Position numbers and translations under genes: made by a program. Below the pieces are notes generated by a model. The model did no database searches and was not told the origin of the DNA. It worked only from the letters and a program-made list of their open reading frames with translations. From an uncultured Myxococcales bacterium (GTDB taxonomy: Bacteria; Myxococcota_A; UBA9042; DTJE01), in the NCBI GenBank assembly GCA_937975765.1, contig CALJUR010000135.1, positions 1 through 64,000 of the forward strand: a stretch of 64,000 nucleotides of DNA. The letters are read 5' to 3'. Shown piece after piece: positions 25,896 through 36,300 of the stretch. The stretch's first letter is position 1. Each line of letters starts with the position of its first letter.

Positions 25896-25950
25896 CCGCG
25901 GATCGCCCTGCGGGCCGAACGCGCGGGGCCTGCCGTGTCCGGCCAACCGT

Positions 25951-27081
25951 TCAGCCGCGCGCCAGACGGGCCGGGTCCACCGCCCGGGCCAGGTCCCGGT
26001 CCACCACCTCGCCGACCAGCAGGGCCGCGGCCAGGTCGCCCGCGGCCGCGCTGCCCGTCATGCCGTGACCACCCAGTCCAGCGACCCAGAAGAACCCCTG
26101 CAGGCGGGGGTCCGGCCCGATCGCGAACCGCCCGTCCGGCGCCAGCGTCCGCAGCCCGGCCCACCATGCCTTGATCGGCAGGCCCGCCAGCGGTGGGCAC
26201 CCGGCCGCCAGCTTCTCGGCCAGCAGTTCCAGCATCGCGGGATCCCGCCGCGCCGGACCCGCCGGCCAGGGCACCTGGTCGCACGGCGACAGCAGCAGCC
26301 CGCCGACCTCCGGCCGGAAGTACCAGTCCTCCGTCATGTGCCAGACCAGCGGCCAGGACGGCTGCACGAACGGCTGCGGCGGGGTCACGACGATGTGCCG
26401 GCGGTACGGCGACAGGCCCAGCGGCGCCAGCCCGGCCATCGCGGCCACGCCGTCCGCCCAGGCCCCGGCCGCGTCCACGACCACGCGGCAGGCGGTCCGC
26501 CCCCGAGGGGTCCGCACCGCCACGACCCGCCCGTCCCGGGCCTCGATCGCGGTCACCGGGGATTCCGTCCTCAGCCGCGCCCCCCGCGACCGGGCCTCCC
26601 GAAGGTATCGCCACAGCAGCGCCGAGATGTCGATGACCCCGTCCCCCGGCGTGTGCACCGCGGCCTCGAACCGCGCCGACGACAGCACGGGGACCCGGTC
26701 CGCGGCATCGCCCCGCGACACGACGCGGCACTCCTGGCCCGCCGCCGCAGCCCTCGCCGCGGCATCCCGCACCGGCCGCGCCCGCGGCCCGCCGGCCAGC
26801 AGCAGCGACCCGCACCACCGCGCCTCGACCGGGTCGGACCAGTCCCCGTACCGGATCCGGCGGGCCGAGGCCCGCAGCAGCGCCCCGGTCACCGGGTCGG
26901 TCGAGACCTGCCGGATCATCGACGCGTTCAGGCCGCTGGCGGCCGCGCCGAACTGGTCGGCCGACTCCAGCACCAGCAGGTCGGTCACGCCGCGCCGGGC
27001 CAGGAAGCAGGCGGTGGCCGCGCCGGCGAACCCGCCACCGACGACCACGACGTCCGCCCGGTCGGGAATGTCTTCCGTCAT
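25951..27081 (-). CDS. FAD-dependent oxidoreductase (DAO family)
   Basis: A protein of 376 residues of the D-amino-acid/sarcosine oxidase-type flavoprotein family. The N-terminal Rossmann motif ADVVVVGGGFAGAATACFLARRG binds FAD, and VVVDAAGAWAD and the C-terminal GLGGHGMTGSAAAG contact the flavin. It would oxidise an amine such as sarcosine, glycine or a D-amino acid, but the substrate cannot be read from sequence. It lies 37 bases after the ferritin-like gene on the same strand, so the two likely form an operon. No signal peptide, so cytoplasmic. Confidence 0.85.
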   Translation of the reverse strand: MTEDIPDRADVVVVGGGFAGAATACFLARRGVTDLLVLESADQFGAAASGLNASMIRQVSTDPVTGALLRASARRIRYGDWSDPVEARWCGSLLLAGGPRARPVRDAAARAAAAGQECRVVSRGDAADRVPVLSSARFEAAVHTPGDGVIDISALLWRYLREARSRGARLRTESPVTAIEARDGRVVAVRTPRGRTACRVVVDAAGAWADGVAAMAGLAPLGLSPYRRHIVVTPPQPFVQPSWPLVWHMTEDWYFRPEVGGLLLSPCDQVPWPAGPARRDPAMLELLAEKLAAGCPPLAGLPIKAWWAGLRTLAPDGRFAIGPDPRLQGFFWVAGLGGHGMTGSAAAGDLAAALLVGEVVDRDLARAVDPARLARG

Positions 27082-27118
27082 TCATTGCCCCGCGACGGGG
27101 GCCGGCAAGGGGAACCGG

Positions 27119-27580
27119 CTACCAGTCCTCCAGGAAGCGATCCGAATACACGGCCTCCAGGCGCGCCTTGTGGCGGCGCTCCTCGGCCACCAGCCCCTCC
27201 AGCAGGCCCTCGATGTCGGAACCGGCATACAGGGAGGCCCACGCCGAGTAGAGATCGATGGCGTCCTGCTCCATCCGGATCGCGTGGATCATCACGTCCT
27301 GCGGGGTGCTCTCGGGCCCCAGCGGCGCCGTCACCAGGTAGTCCGCCAGGTGCAGGTCGGGCGGGATCTCGCCGGTGGCCAGCGCCTCGTAGTCCTCGCG
27401 CGCCTGCAGCCGCCGGAACATCGCCTCGTGCTCGACCTCTTCCCGGGCCAGTTCCTCCAGCATTTCCCTCGCGCCGGGCATCGAGACCCGCCCCGCGGCC
27501 TGGACATAGAATTCGCGTCCCCGCCGCTCCATCTCGATGGCCATTTCCAGGATCTCGCGAGCCGTGACGCCGTTGCCCAT
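27119..27580 (-). CDS. Ferritin-like (rubrerythrin-type) diiron protein
   Basis: A protein of 153 residues, all helical, with ferritin-like four-helix-bundle ligands: E..GREFY in helix 1, EEVEHEAMF in helix 2, MEQDAIDLY in helix 3 and EERRHKARL in helix 4, which matches the two ExxH diiron signatures. It has no rubredoxin Cys4 site, so it is an erythrin/YciF-like form rather than full rubrerythrin. The likely role is peroxide or iron handling. It is divergent from ahbD and followed by the FAD oxidoreductase. Confidence 0.85.
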   Translation of the reverse strand: MGNGVTAREILEMAIEMERRGREFYVQAAGRVSMPGAREMLEELAREEVEHEAMFRRLQAREDYEALATGEIPPDLHLADYLVTAPLGPESTPQDVMIHAIRMEQDAIDLYSAWASLYAGSDIEGLLEGLVAEERRHKARLEAVYSDRFLEDW

Positions 27581-27605
27581 TGCAGCCCTCCGCGTCCCCG
27601 CACCA

Positions 27606-27635
27606 TCCCTACACGATCCCGCCCCGGCACGTCAA
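27606..27635 (-). promoter_or_regulatory. Putative promoter of the ferritin-like gene
   Basis: Minus-strand -35 TTGACG, 18 bases, then a weak -10 TAGGGA. Confidence 0.4.
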
Positions 27636-27695
27636 CACGACCCCCCGGTTTCCCCGGGCGTCCGCAACGGTTCCGCCGCGATTCGCCCCGCCGCC

Positions 27696-27724
27696 TTGAC
27701 CGCGCGCGGACCGCCGAACACAAT
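27696..27724 (+). promoter_or_regulatory. Sigma-70-like promoter of ahbD
   Basis: -35 TTGACC, 17 bases, -10 CACAAT. Transcription would begin near 27731, leaving a leader of about 12 bases that is little more than the AGGAGG ribosome-binding site. Confidence 0.65.
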
Positions 27725-27742
27725 CCTGGCCAGGAGGTTCCC

Positions 27743-28849
27743 ATGCCGCTATCGTCCGACAGCGTCTTCCTGCCGAAGTGGATCGCGTGGGAGACCACGC
27801 GGCGCTGCAACCTGAACTGCATCCACTGCCGCTGCTCGTCCGACGAGTCCGCCCCCGAGGGGGCCTTCACCACCGACAAGGCGCTGCGGCTGATCGACGA
27901 CATCGCGTCGTTCGTGCAGCCCGTGCTGGTCCTGTCGGGCGGCGAGCCTCTGATGCGGAAGGACATCTTCGACCTGGCCGCCTACGGGACCTCGAAGGGG
28001 TTCCGGATGTGCATGGCCACCAACGGCGTGCTGGTGACGGACGAGGCCTGCCGCCGCATGAAGGACGTGGGCATCCGGATGGTCAGCCTGTCGCTGGACG
28101 GCCCGAACGCCGCCATCCACGACGACTTCCGCCGCATGCCGGGCGCGTTCGAGGGCACCGTGCGGGCCGCCCACCTGTTCCGCGAGCACGGCATCCCCTT
28201 CCTGTTCAACTCCTCGTTCACCAAACGCAACCAGCCCTATATCGGGGACACCTTCCGGCTGGCGAAGGACCTGGGCGCCACGGCCTGGTACATGTTCATG
28301 ATCGTGCCCACCGGCCGCGGCCAGGAACTGTTCGAGGAACTGATCGACGCCGAACACTACGACATGATCCTGGAGTGGCACTACGAGCAGGAGAAGCGCG
28401 AGAAGGACATCCTGATGCGCCCCACCTGCGCGCCGCACTACTACCGGCTGGTGCCCCAACTGGCGGCCCGCGACGGCTCGCGGTTCAAGCGCCGCGACCT
28501 GACGTTCTCCACGGGCGCCGGAAAGGGGTGCGTGGCCGGACAGACCATCTGCCTGATCGACGCGTTCGGCGAGGTGCACCCCTGCTCGTACATGGAGCAG
28601 TCGGCCGGCAACGTGCTGCAGCAGCCCTTCCGGACGATCTGGGAGGAGTCGCCGCTGATGAAGTCGATGCGGGACTTCGAGGGCTACCACGGCCGATGCG
28701 GCGCGTGCGAGTTCAAGCGCGTGTGCGGCGGCTGCCGGGCCCGCGCCTACGCGATGACCGGCGACGTGCTGGGCGAGGAACCGTTCTGCAACTGGATCCC
28801 GGTGAAGATGCGGAAGAAGGCCGCCCCCGACCGCGCGCCCGACGCCTGA
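27743..28849 (+). CDS. ahbD: Heme b synthase AhbD (radical SAM/SPASM)
   Basis: A protein of 368 residues. AhbD oxidatively decarboxylates iron-coproporphyrin III to heme in the siroheme-dependent pathway of sulfate reducers and archaea. The radical SAM core has WETTRRCNLNCIHC (CxxxCxxC) and LVLSGGEPLMR. The region RPTCAPHYYRLVPQLA and the C-terminal CGACEFKRVCGGCRARAYA...GDVLGEEPFC match what I know of AhbD rather than of peptide-modifying SPASM enzymes. ATG follows CAGGAGG. It is a single gene with its own promoter. The other Ahb genes are not in the window. The related NirJ or AhbC is a less likely alternative. Confidence 0.85.
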   Translation: MPLSSDSVFLPKWIAWETTRRCNLNCIHCRCSSDESAPEGAFTTDKALRLIDDIASFVQPVLVLSGGEPLMRKDIFDLAAYGTSKGFRMCMATNGVLVTDEACRRMKDVGIRMVSLSLDGPNAAIHDDFRRMPGAFEGTVRAAHLFREHGIPFLFNSSFTKRNQPYIGDTFRLAKDLGATAWYMFMIVPTGRGQELFEELIDAEHYDMILEWHYEQEKREKDILMRPTCAPHYYRLVPQLAARDGSRFKRRDLTFSTGAGKGCVAGQTICLIDAFGEVHPCSYMEQSAGNVLQQPFRTIWEESPLMKSMRDFEGYHGRCGACEFKRVCGGCRARAYAMTGDVLGEEPFCNWIPVKMRKKAAPDRAPDA

Positions 28850-28853
28850 CCCC

Positions 28854-30263
28854 CTAGCGAGTCAGCCACCGGTTCGACCGCACCGTCAGGGCCGCGACCG
28901 GGTAGATCCACTGCAGGGTCAGCAGCGAGAAGACGGCGTACAGCACCCCCCACGAGGCCTCCAGGGTCCTCTCGGACCAGGCCACCGCGGCGACCGGCAG
29001 CAGCGACAGCGACAGGGCCGCAGCCACCGCCGGCACCAGCACGCCCGGCGACACCAGCACGGCCAGCCAGGACAGCGGCAGCAGGTACAGCCGCAGCGGG
29101 ATCTGCAGGATCAGCGTCATCGCGTCCACCAGCGCGGGCCAGCGCCCCGGCCGGGCCAGCAGGCGCGGCGCGAAGGACAGGTAGCGCAGGCTCTCCCGCA
29201 CGTTGCTGCGGGCCCACCGCAGGTACATCCGGGACAGGCCGGCATACGTGGACGGCACCCGGGTCCGGGCCACCGCGCCGGACTGGTACACCGTGGCCAG
29301 CCCCTGCGCCAGCATCCGGTTGGTCAGCGCGTGGTCGTCGCCGTTGCGGCACTCCCTGCCCAGAAAGCGCTCGGAGCGCCACGCCGGCAGGTAGTCGCGG
29401 ATCGCGTCCGCCCGGTAGGCGGTGAACGCCCCCGGGCACACGAACACGCTGCGCAACCCCGACTGGTAGGCCCGGACGAAGTCGAACCCGTACCGGTACC
29501 GCACGCCCAGCATCCGGGTCAGCAGGTTCTGGTCCCGGTTCAGCACCTCGATGCGCCCGGCCACCGCCCCGATCCGGGGATCGGCCAGCGGCGTCACCAG
29601 AGCGCGCAGCGACCCTGGCGGCAGCAGGGTGTCCGAGTCCACCGTCACGATCACCGGCGTGTCGGCCTGCTGCATCGCCCGGAACAGGGCGTGGCGCTTG
29701 CCGCGGTTTCGCGGCTGGGCCAGCACCTTCGCCCGGGCCGGGTCTCCGGCCGCCGCAGCCCGCAGCCAGGCCAGCGTGTCGTCCCGGGAACCGTCGTCCA
29801 CCGCCACGACCTTCAGCCGGTCGGCCGGGTAGTCCGACGCCAGTACCGACCGCAGGCACTCGGCCGCCACCGCTCCCTCGTTGAAGGCCGGCACCACCAC
29901 CGTCACGGCGGGGAGTTCCTCGTCCCGCGCCGCCGGCACCGGTCGGTAGGCCAGCCACAGCAGCACCCGCCACACCGACGACACCGTCACCAGCAGCGCC
30001 ATCAGGACGCCCGGCCACAGGACCCACGTCCACGCCGTTCCCAGCAGGTCCCGGGCCACCGCCATCCTGGACGGCCCCAGGTCCAGCGTGAACGCCAGCA
30101 CGCCCGCCAGGCCCGCCAGCAGCAGCAGGCCGACCTGGACGAGGATTTGGATGACGCGGGGCCCCCGCCGGGAAGTGGGCCGCCCGGCCACGGGGAGGAC
30201 CGCACCGGGGTCGGTCGTCGCCGGAACCTGCATCGTGGCCACCTTCCAGCCAGCGGGCCGCAT
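28854..30263 (-). CDS. Processive family 2 glycosyltransferase (NodC/hyaluronan-synthase-like)
   Basis: A protein of 469 residues in the inner membrane. Two N-terminal helices precede a GT-A domain with TVVVPAFNEG, VAVDDGSRDDT, the metal-binding VTVDSDT, a CRNGDDHALT acceptor-site segment and MYLRWARSN, the equivalent of the QxxRW motif of processive synthases. Four further helices form the C-terminal channel region. It would polymerise a beta-linked polysaccharide from a UDP-sugar. Met 30233 is an equally plausible start with its own GGAAGGTGG. It lies 68 bases downstream of the giant lipoprotein gene on the same strand and is convergent with ahbD (4 bases apart). Confidence 0.85.
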   Translation of the reverse strand: MRPAGWKVATMQVPATTDPGAVLPVAGRPTSRRGPRVIQILVQVGLLLLAGLAGVLAFTLDLGPSRMAVARDLLGTAWTWVLWPGVLMALLVTVSSVWRVLLWLAYRPVPAARDEELPAVTVVVPAFNEGAVAAECLRSVLASDYPADRLKVVAVDDGSRDDTLAWLRAAAAGDPARAKVLAQPRNRGKRHALFRAMQQADTPVIVTVDSDTLLPPGSLRALVTPLADPRIGAVAGRIEVLNRDQNLLTRMLGVRYRYGFDFVRAYQSGLRSVFVCPGAFTAYRADAIRDYLPAWRSERFLGRECRNGDDHALTNRMLAQGLATVYQSGAVARTRVPSTYAGLSRMYLRWARSNVRESLRYLSFAPRLLARPGRWPALVDAMTLILQIPLRLYLLPLSWLAVLVSPGVLVPAVAAALSLSLLPVAAVAWSERTLEASWGVLYAVFSLLTLQWIYPVAALTVRSNRWLTR

Positions 30264-30331
30264 GGACGGACTCCACCGGCGGGAATTCTCGCACCGGTGG
30301 AGGGAAAGGTCGAACGGGGAGGGGGCGCCGG

Positions 30332-33300
30332 CTACAGGCAGCGACCGTGGTCGCAGACGCCGCTGATGCAGTCGCGGGTGCCGACCGCGCACTCCTTGCC
30401 GGCCTCGCACTTCTTGCACAGGCCGCCGCCGCAGTCGACGTCGGTCTCGGTCACGTCCCGCGCCAGGTCGTAGCAGAACACCGGCACGGTCGAGCCGGCC
30501 AGGAAGCCGGTGTCGACGATGCGCATTCCGGCCGTTTCCAGGCGGTCCACCGGGGACTGCTGGCCCCAGATGGTCTGGACGTGCACCGGGGTGCCGTCGG
30601 GGCCCGCCGTCGGGCTGATGTCCTCGATCAGCGGCAGGACATCGGTGCGCGGCGAGCCGGTGCCGCCGTTCGCGATGGCCAGGACGGCGCTGTCGACCTT
30701 GCAGCCGGCGCAGCAGCCGTCCGGGTCGCAGCAGAAGTGGATCTGGCAGAACCCGGAGACGCAGTCCGACGGCTCGTCGCAGACCTCGTCGTTCGGCAGG
30801 TCCTCCTGGCAGATGCTGTTCGCCTGGTTCGGCAGTTCGATGTCCGGGTCGCAGTGGGCGTTCAGGTCGCACTCCTCGTCCACCTCGACCGTGCCCTCCA
30901 GGCAGGTCGTCGGGCACCGGATGTCCGGGTCGGTCGGCACCGGGTCGTCCGGGTTGACCTGCGTCAGCGTGCCGTCGCAGTAGATCGGCAGGTAGTAGCC
31001 GCACTCGTCGGACACGTGGCCCAGGTCGTACACGCAGGCCGTGTCGTCCTCGACCACCAGGGTGCCGCAGGAGTAGGTCTCGGTCGGACAGGTCGAGTCG
31101 CGGCGGTGGCCCTGGCATGTGGTCCAGTAGTCGCAGACCGGGTCCATGCGGGTCCCGGCCGGGCAGTCCGCCGGCAGGGCGCAGCAGTCGCCGAAGTCGC
31201 AGCAGAAGCCGTTCTGGCAGTGGCCGCCGTCCGGGCCGTCCGGGGGCAGGCGCATCTTGTTCTCGCAGTCGCCGGCCTCGTTGCACGGGTACCCGTTCGG
31301 GTACGCGCCCTGGCAGACGGAGTCGCCCGCCGCCATCTGGGCCGGGGTGCACAGGCCCCGGTCCACCAGGTCCTGCGTGCACGGGTCGCAGGTCGCGACA
31401 CCGACGCAGCCGTCCACGTCGCAGAAGCCGTCGTCGCAGACGGTGTCCGTCTCGACGCCGCCGACCACGCAGGAGGTCAGGCACTGCGGGTCGCCGTTGT
31501 GGAACGCCAGCAGGGTCTCGTCCGGCTGCAGCGTGTAGCCGCCGACGTCCGTGGCCGGGCAGGTGCCCGACGGCGCGGGGCCGCAGAACACCGGGATGAA
31601 GAAGCCGCAGTTGTCGGACAGGCTGCCGTTGCAGGCGCAGTCGTCGTGCACCAGGACCGTCCCGCAGATGTTGTCCACGCACACCGGGTCGATGCGCTGG
31701 CCCTCGCAGGTCGAGGTGTCCTGGCACCACGGGTCCGTGGTGTAGGCGGCCGGGCATTTCTTGGCGCCCGTGACGTCGTCGGTCGGGCAGCAGTCGCCCG
31801 AGTCGCAGCAGTAGCCGTTCTGGCAGTGCCCGGACTCGCAGTCCGAGTCCTCGTTGCAGACCGACCCGTTCACCAGGTCCTGCAGGCAGACCATGTTGTG
31901 GTCCAGCGGGGTGTCGTCGGAATCCGCCGGCAGCGGGGGCGCCGGGTCGCAGTGCGCGATCACGTCGCATTCCTCGTCCTGCATGCACCAGGTCGGGCAG
32001 GTCGGCTTGATCTGCGCGAACGGCGGGAACGGGCCGTCCTCGCCGCAGAAGATCGGGTTCCACAGGCCGCACGGGTCCGAGTGGACGAACTCGTCGCACG
32101 CGGAGTCGTCGTCCACACGGGTCTTGACGCACATGTGGTCGACGCAGTTCGCGTCGTACCGCTGGCCCTGGCAGTCGTTGATCAGCACCGGCGGTTCGCC
32201 CGTCACGCGGGCGTCGTTGCAGACCGGCACGTCCTTGAAGGCCGCCGGGCACACCGAGTCCGAGGACAGCCATTCCGCCGTCGTCTTGACCACGCGCGGG
32301 TCGTCGCCGTCCGGCGGGACCGCCCACGGGTCGGCCGGGCAGCAGTCGCCGTGGTCGCAGCAGTAGCCGTTCTGGCAGTGGACACTGGCGCAGTCCAGAT
32401 CCTGCGGGCCCAGGTTCAGCGGGTCGTCCGTCACGACGCAGGCCGAGCCGTCGGGCAGCAGGTCCTTGATGCGGATCTCGAACCGGAACGGGCCGTAGTC
32501 GTAGGGGCCGCCTTCCGTGTCCACGCCGACGTAGTAACGAATCGGCGGTTCGCACATCTCGACCCCGCCGACGTCCGTGCAGGCCGGACCCAGCTGCCGG
32601 TCGATCACCTCGGGCTGCGAGCCGGCGGGGAAGTTCTGGGCGCACTCGATCTTGCCGGGGGCGCAGGTACCGCCCGACTCGCCCTTCAGGTAGAGGATCA
32701 GGTCGCGATCCGGCTGGTTGAGCTTGATCGTGACGCGCCGCGGCTTGGTCAGCGTGAACATGTACAGGCGGTCCAGGCCGTTGACGCCGCCGCAGGCGTT
32801 GACCTCGTGCACGCTGTTCAGCGAGCACAGGGTCGTGCCGTCGACGATGACCGTCGGGACGACCGGGTGGCTGCCCAGGTCGATCGCGTCCTCGCAGCGA
32901 TGGCCCATGTTCAGTTCCGGGTCCGAGCTGCCGCGGACGTACAGTTTCCAGTCGTGCAGCACGCCGCCGTTGCCGGCGCCCGTGTCGCAGATCTTCAGCG
33001 ACCACGTGCCGTTCGCCTGCTCGCCGGCCAGTGCGCACATCGGGACGCCCGAGGTCGGGATGCCCGGGTACGGCACCGGGAAGGACAGGTCGAAGGTGTT
33101 GGCGAAGCCCTGGTTGGCATCGCCGATGTGGTTCCACACGCGGTGTTCGTAGCCCTGCGGGTCGCGGATGTCGATGGTCAGGTCGCCCAGGTAGCCGTGG
33201 GTCAGCCGGACCTTCGCCTCGACCGCCTCGACGAAGTTGTACCCGGTCGTGATGGTCAGGTCGGTGGTCGTGCAGGTCAGGCGCTCGTCGATCGGCAGGT

Positions 33301-36300
33301 CCAGCAGCGGCGAGGCCGTGCGCACGCAGTTCGGAGCGATGCACGTGGGCGTGCAGGATCCGATGGTGTCCGGCTGGCCGTTGCCGTCGTTGTCGATGCG
33401 GATGCCATCGACGCAGGAGTCCTCCTTGCCGCACATGTCGTCGCCGGCGTCGAACGGGTGATCGCCGTTGCACGGGCCGTTGCAGTTGGTCAGCAAGGTG
33501 TGCTCGCACAGGCCGCTGGCGCACTTGTCGCTGGTGCAGGGGTTCGGCTCGTCGGTGCAGACCGTGCCGTCGGGCAGCGGGCCCCGGACGCACACGTAGC
33601 CGCCCCAGCCGACGTCCTGGCAGACGCCGTCGTTGCAGTCGTCCTTGACCAGCGAGCAGTCCACCATGCGGTTGAACGAGCAGGTGCCGCCGAGGCACTC
33701 GTCGATGGTGCAGCCCAGGCCCTCGCGCTCGCAGACGGTGCCGTCGACCATGTTGCTGGCGACGCAACTGTCCACGTACTCGTCGCACACGCCGGTCTTG
33801 CAGTCCTCGTCCAGCGACGAGCAGTCGCGGGCGAAGCCTTCCAGGCAGGAACCCAGCTGGCAGTAGTCGGCGACCGTGCAGAAATTGCCGTCCTCGCACG
33901 GCATGTAATTCATCTCGTACTGGCTCTTGCAGACGCCATCCCACGGGTCGCAGACGTTCGTCCGGCAGGGCTCGGTCGCGGCCGGGCAGACCACGGGGCC
34001 GTCCATCAGTTCGCACAACTTCTGGTCGTTGCAGTGCCACACCACGCCGTTGCACTTGTTGCCGTCGTCCGAGCACTCCTCGTCGGTGCCATGCGGGCAC
34101 GGGCAGACCATCGTGGCGCCGGGCTGGCAGAGGCCGGCCAGGCAGGCGTCGCCGCCGGTGCACAGTTCGCCGTCGTCGCAGGCCGTCCCGTCGGGGGCCG
34201 GCAGCGGCTGGCACTGCTTCAGATCCTCGTTGCAGGAACCGACGATGCAGTTGCCGTTCAGCATCGAGCAGTCGCGGCCCTCGCCGGCCGTGCAAACGCC
34301 CGCCGAGCAGGCATCGTCCACGGTGCAGTAAAGGCCGTCCTCGCACGGGGTGCCGTTCGGCTGGTTCTGCAGGCCGCACACGCCCGTCGTCGGTTCGCAC
34401 ACGTTGGCCTGGCACGGGTCGTCGGTCGGCTCGCACACCTTCGCGGTGTGCATGCAGGTGCCGCCCTCGGACGGGTTCTGGCAGGTGTCGACGGTGCACA
34501 GGTTGCCGTCGTCGCAGTCCGCGGTCTGGAAGCAGTCCGCGGGCACGATGTACAGCACCATGCCCAGCAGGTCGCCGACCTCGGTGAAGATGTTGTCGGT
34601 CACGGTCAGGGTCCACTCGCCCGCCAGCGGCAGGCTGCGGAAGTCCGTGATCTCGCCGGGGCCGTTGACCGGGTTGTAGTCGTACACGTCGTGGAAGCCG
34701 GGCGCCACGCCGCCGGTCAGGTTGCGCAGCGTGACGCAGACGCCCTCGTGGCACAGCGTGGCCCGGATGTCGCCCACCGCGGGATGCGACAGGCGCAGCC
34801 GCACCTTCAGCCGGTTGACGTAGCCCGGGGCGCTGACGTCCAGCGTCCGGGTGATGCCGGTGGCGTCGCTGTCCGGGATCGCGACCGGCGCGGGCAGGTC
34901 CAGGGTGTAGGGCGTGCCCTCGATCGGCGAGCACAGGCAGTGCATCAGGCCCGTGACCGGGTCCTTGTCACCGATCGGGTCGCAGGCCGCGGTCAGGCCC
35001 AGGTTCAGGCAGGCCTCGCTGTCCGGGCAGTCGTCGTGGGACTCGCAGGCGCAGCCCGACCCGGTGATGGGATCGTGCACGCACATCTGGGTCGCCGGGT
35101 CGCAGTAGTCGATCGTGCAGTCCTTGCCGTCGTCGCAGTCCATCGGGATGTAGTGGCACTCGTTCTCGCCGTCGCCGTTCGTGTCGACGCACTCGACGCT
35201 GGCGCACGGGTCGACCGGGCAGGCCGACACGTCGGCGCAGCCCAGCACGTGGTGCGTCGTGAACAGGCGCCAGTTCTCCATCAGGCCGTTGTAGATCCCC
35301 GGGTCCATGTCCTCGGCGACCAGGGTCCACGTGCCTTCCATGTGCTGGCCGTTCACGGTGTCCAGGATCGCCGGGTTGCCGTCCGGGGCCACGCCGACGT
35401 CGTAGGTGGCGTAGACGTTGTCCTCGCCGTCGGCCGGGTTGGCGGCCTTCAGGGGCAGCGAGGTGCCCGACGGGGTGATCAGCGACAGTTTGATGTCGCC
35501 GCGGTACGCGTGGGTGACCTTCGCCTTGACCTGGATGTCATCCAGGGCCGCCGGCGTCGTGACGCTGATCGCGCACTGCGCGGTCACGGGGCCCGAGCCG
35601 AAGAACTTCGAGCAGCCCAGCGCCGGCGTGTCGAAGCGATCCTGGAACGGGATGTCCACGCAGTAGCCGACCGACACCTTGCAGGCCTGGTTGACCGGGC
35701 AGGAGGGCGAGCCGTCCAGCCGGACCTCGTCGTCCTTGCAGGGGATGCAGCCTTCGCGGGGCGCGTTCACGCACCGGAGGTCGCCGCCGCACGAGTCGTC
35801 CGTGCAGACCTCGTCGTCCTCGCACTGGATGACCCCGGTGCAGTTCGGGTAGCCGTTCTCGAGGAAGGCGATGTACTTGCCCATCAACTGGGTCGCCGTC
35901 TTGCCGCCGCCCTGGGGGACCAGGCCGCCGAACAGGATCGAGCTGCCGATGGTGCGGTAGGGCAGCACGCCGCCCGCGGCGATGCCCTCGTAGGAAACGG
36001 TGGTCGCGAACACGCGCGCGCCCGCGTTCCGGAAGATCTCGCGGCCGCCCAGTTCCGGGGTGTGCACCAGGCGGTCGTTGAAGAAGTTCAGCGACGCTTC
36101 CTGCGAGTACCCGAAGTCGTATCCGTCCAGGAAGTTGCGGCCGGTCATCGGGCCGTCCAACTTGGCTACGCCGTCCGACGTCGCGGTGATCTTGAAGTAG
36201 TCGTCCAGGTCGTAGACCGTCTGCTTGAAGAAGTAGTCGCCGCCCTCGATGTAGACGCGGCCGCCGCCGTCCAGGAAGACCTTCAGCCGGGCCGCCTCGG

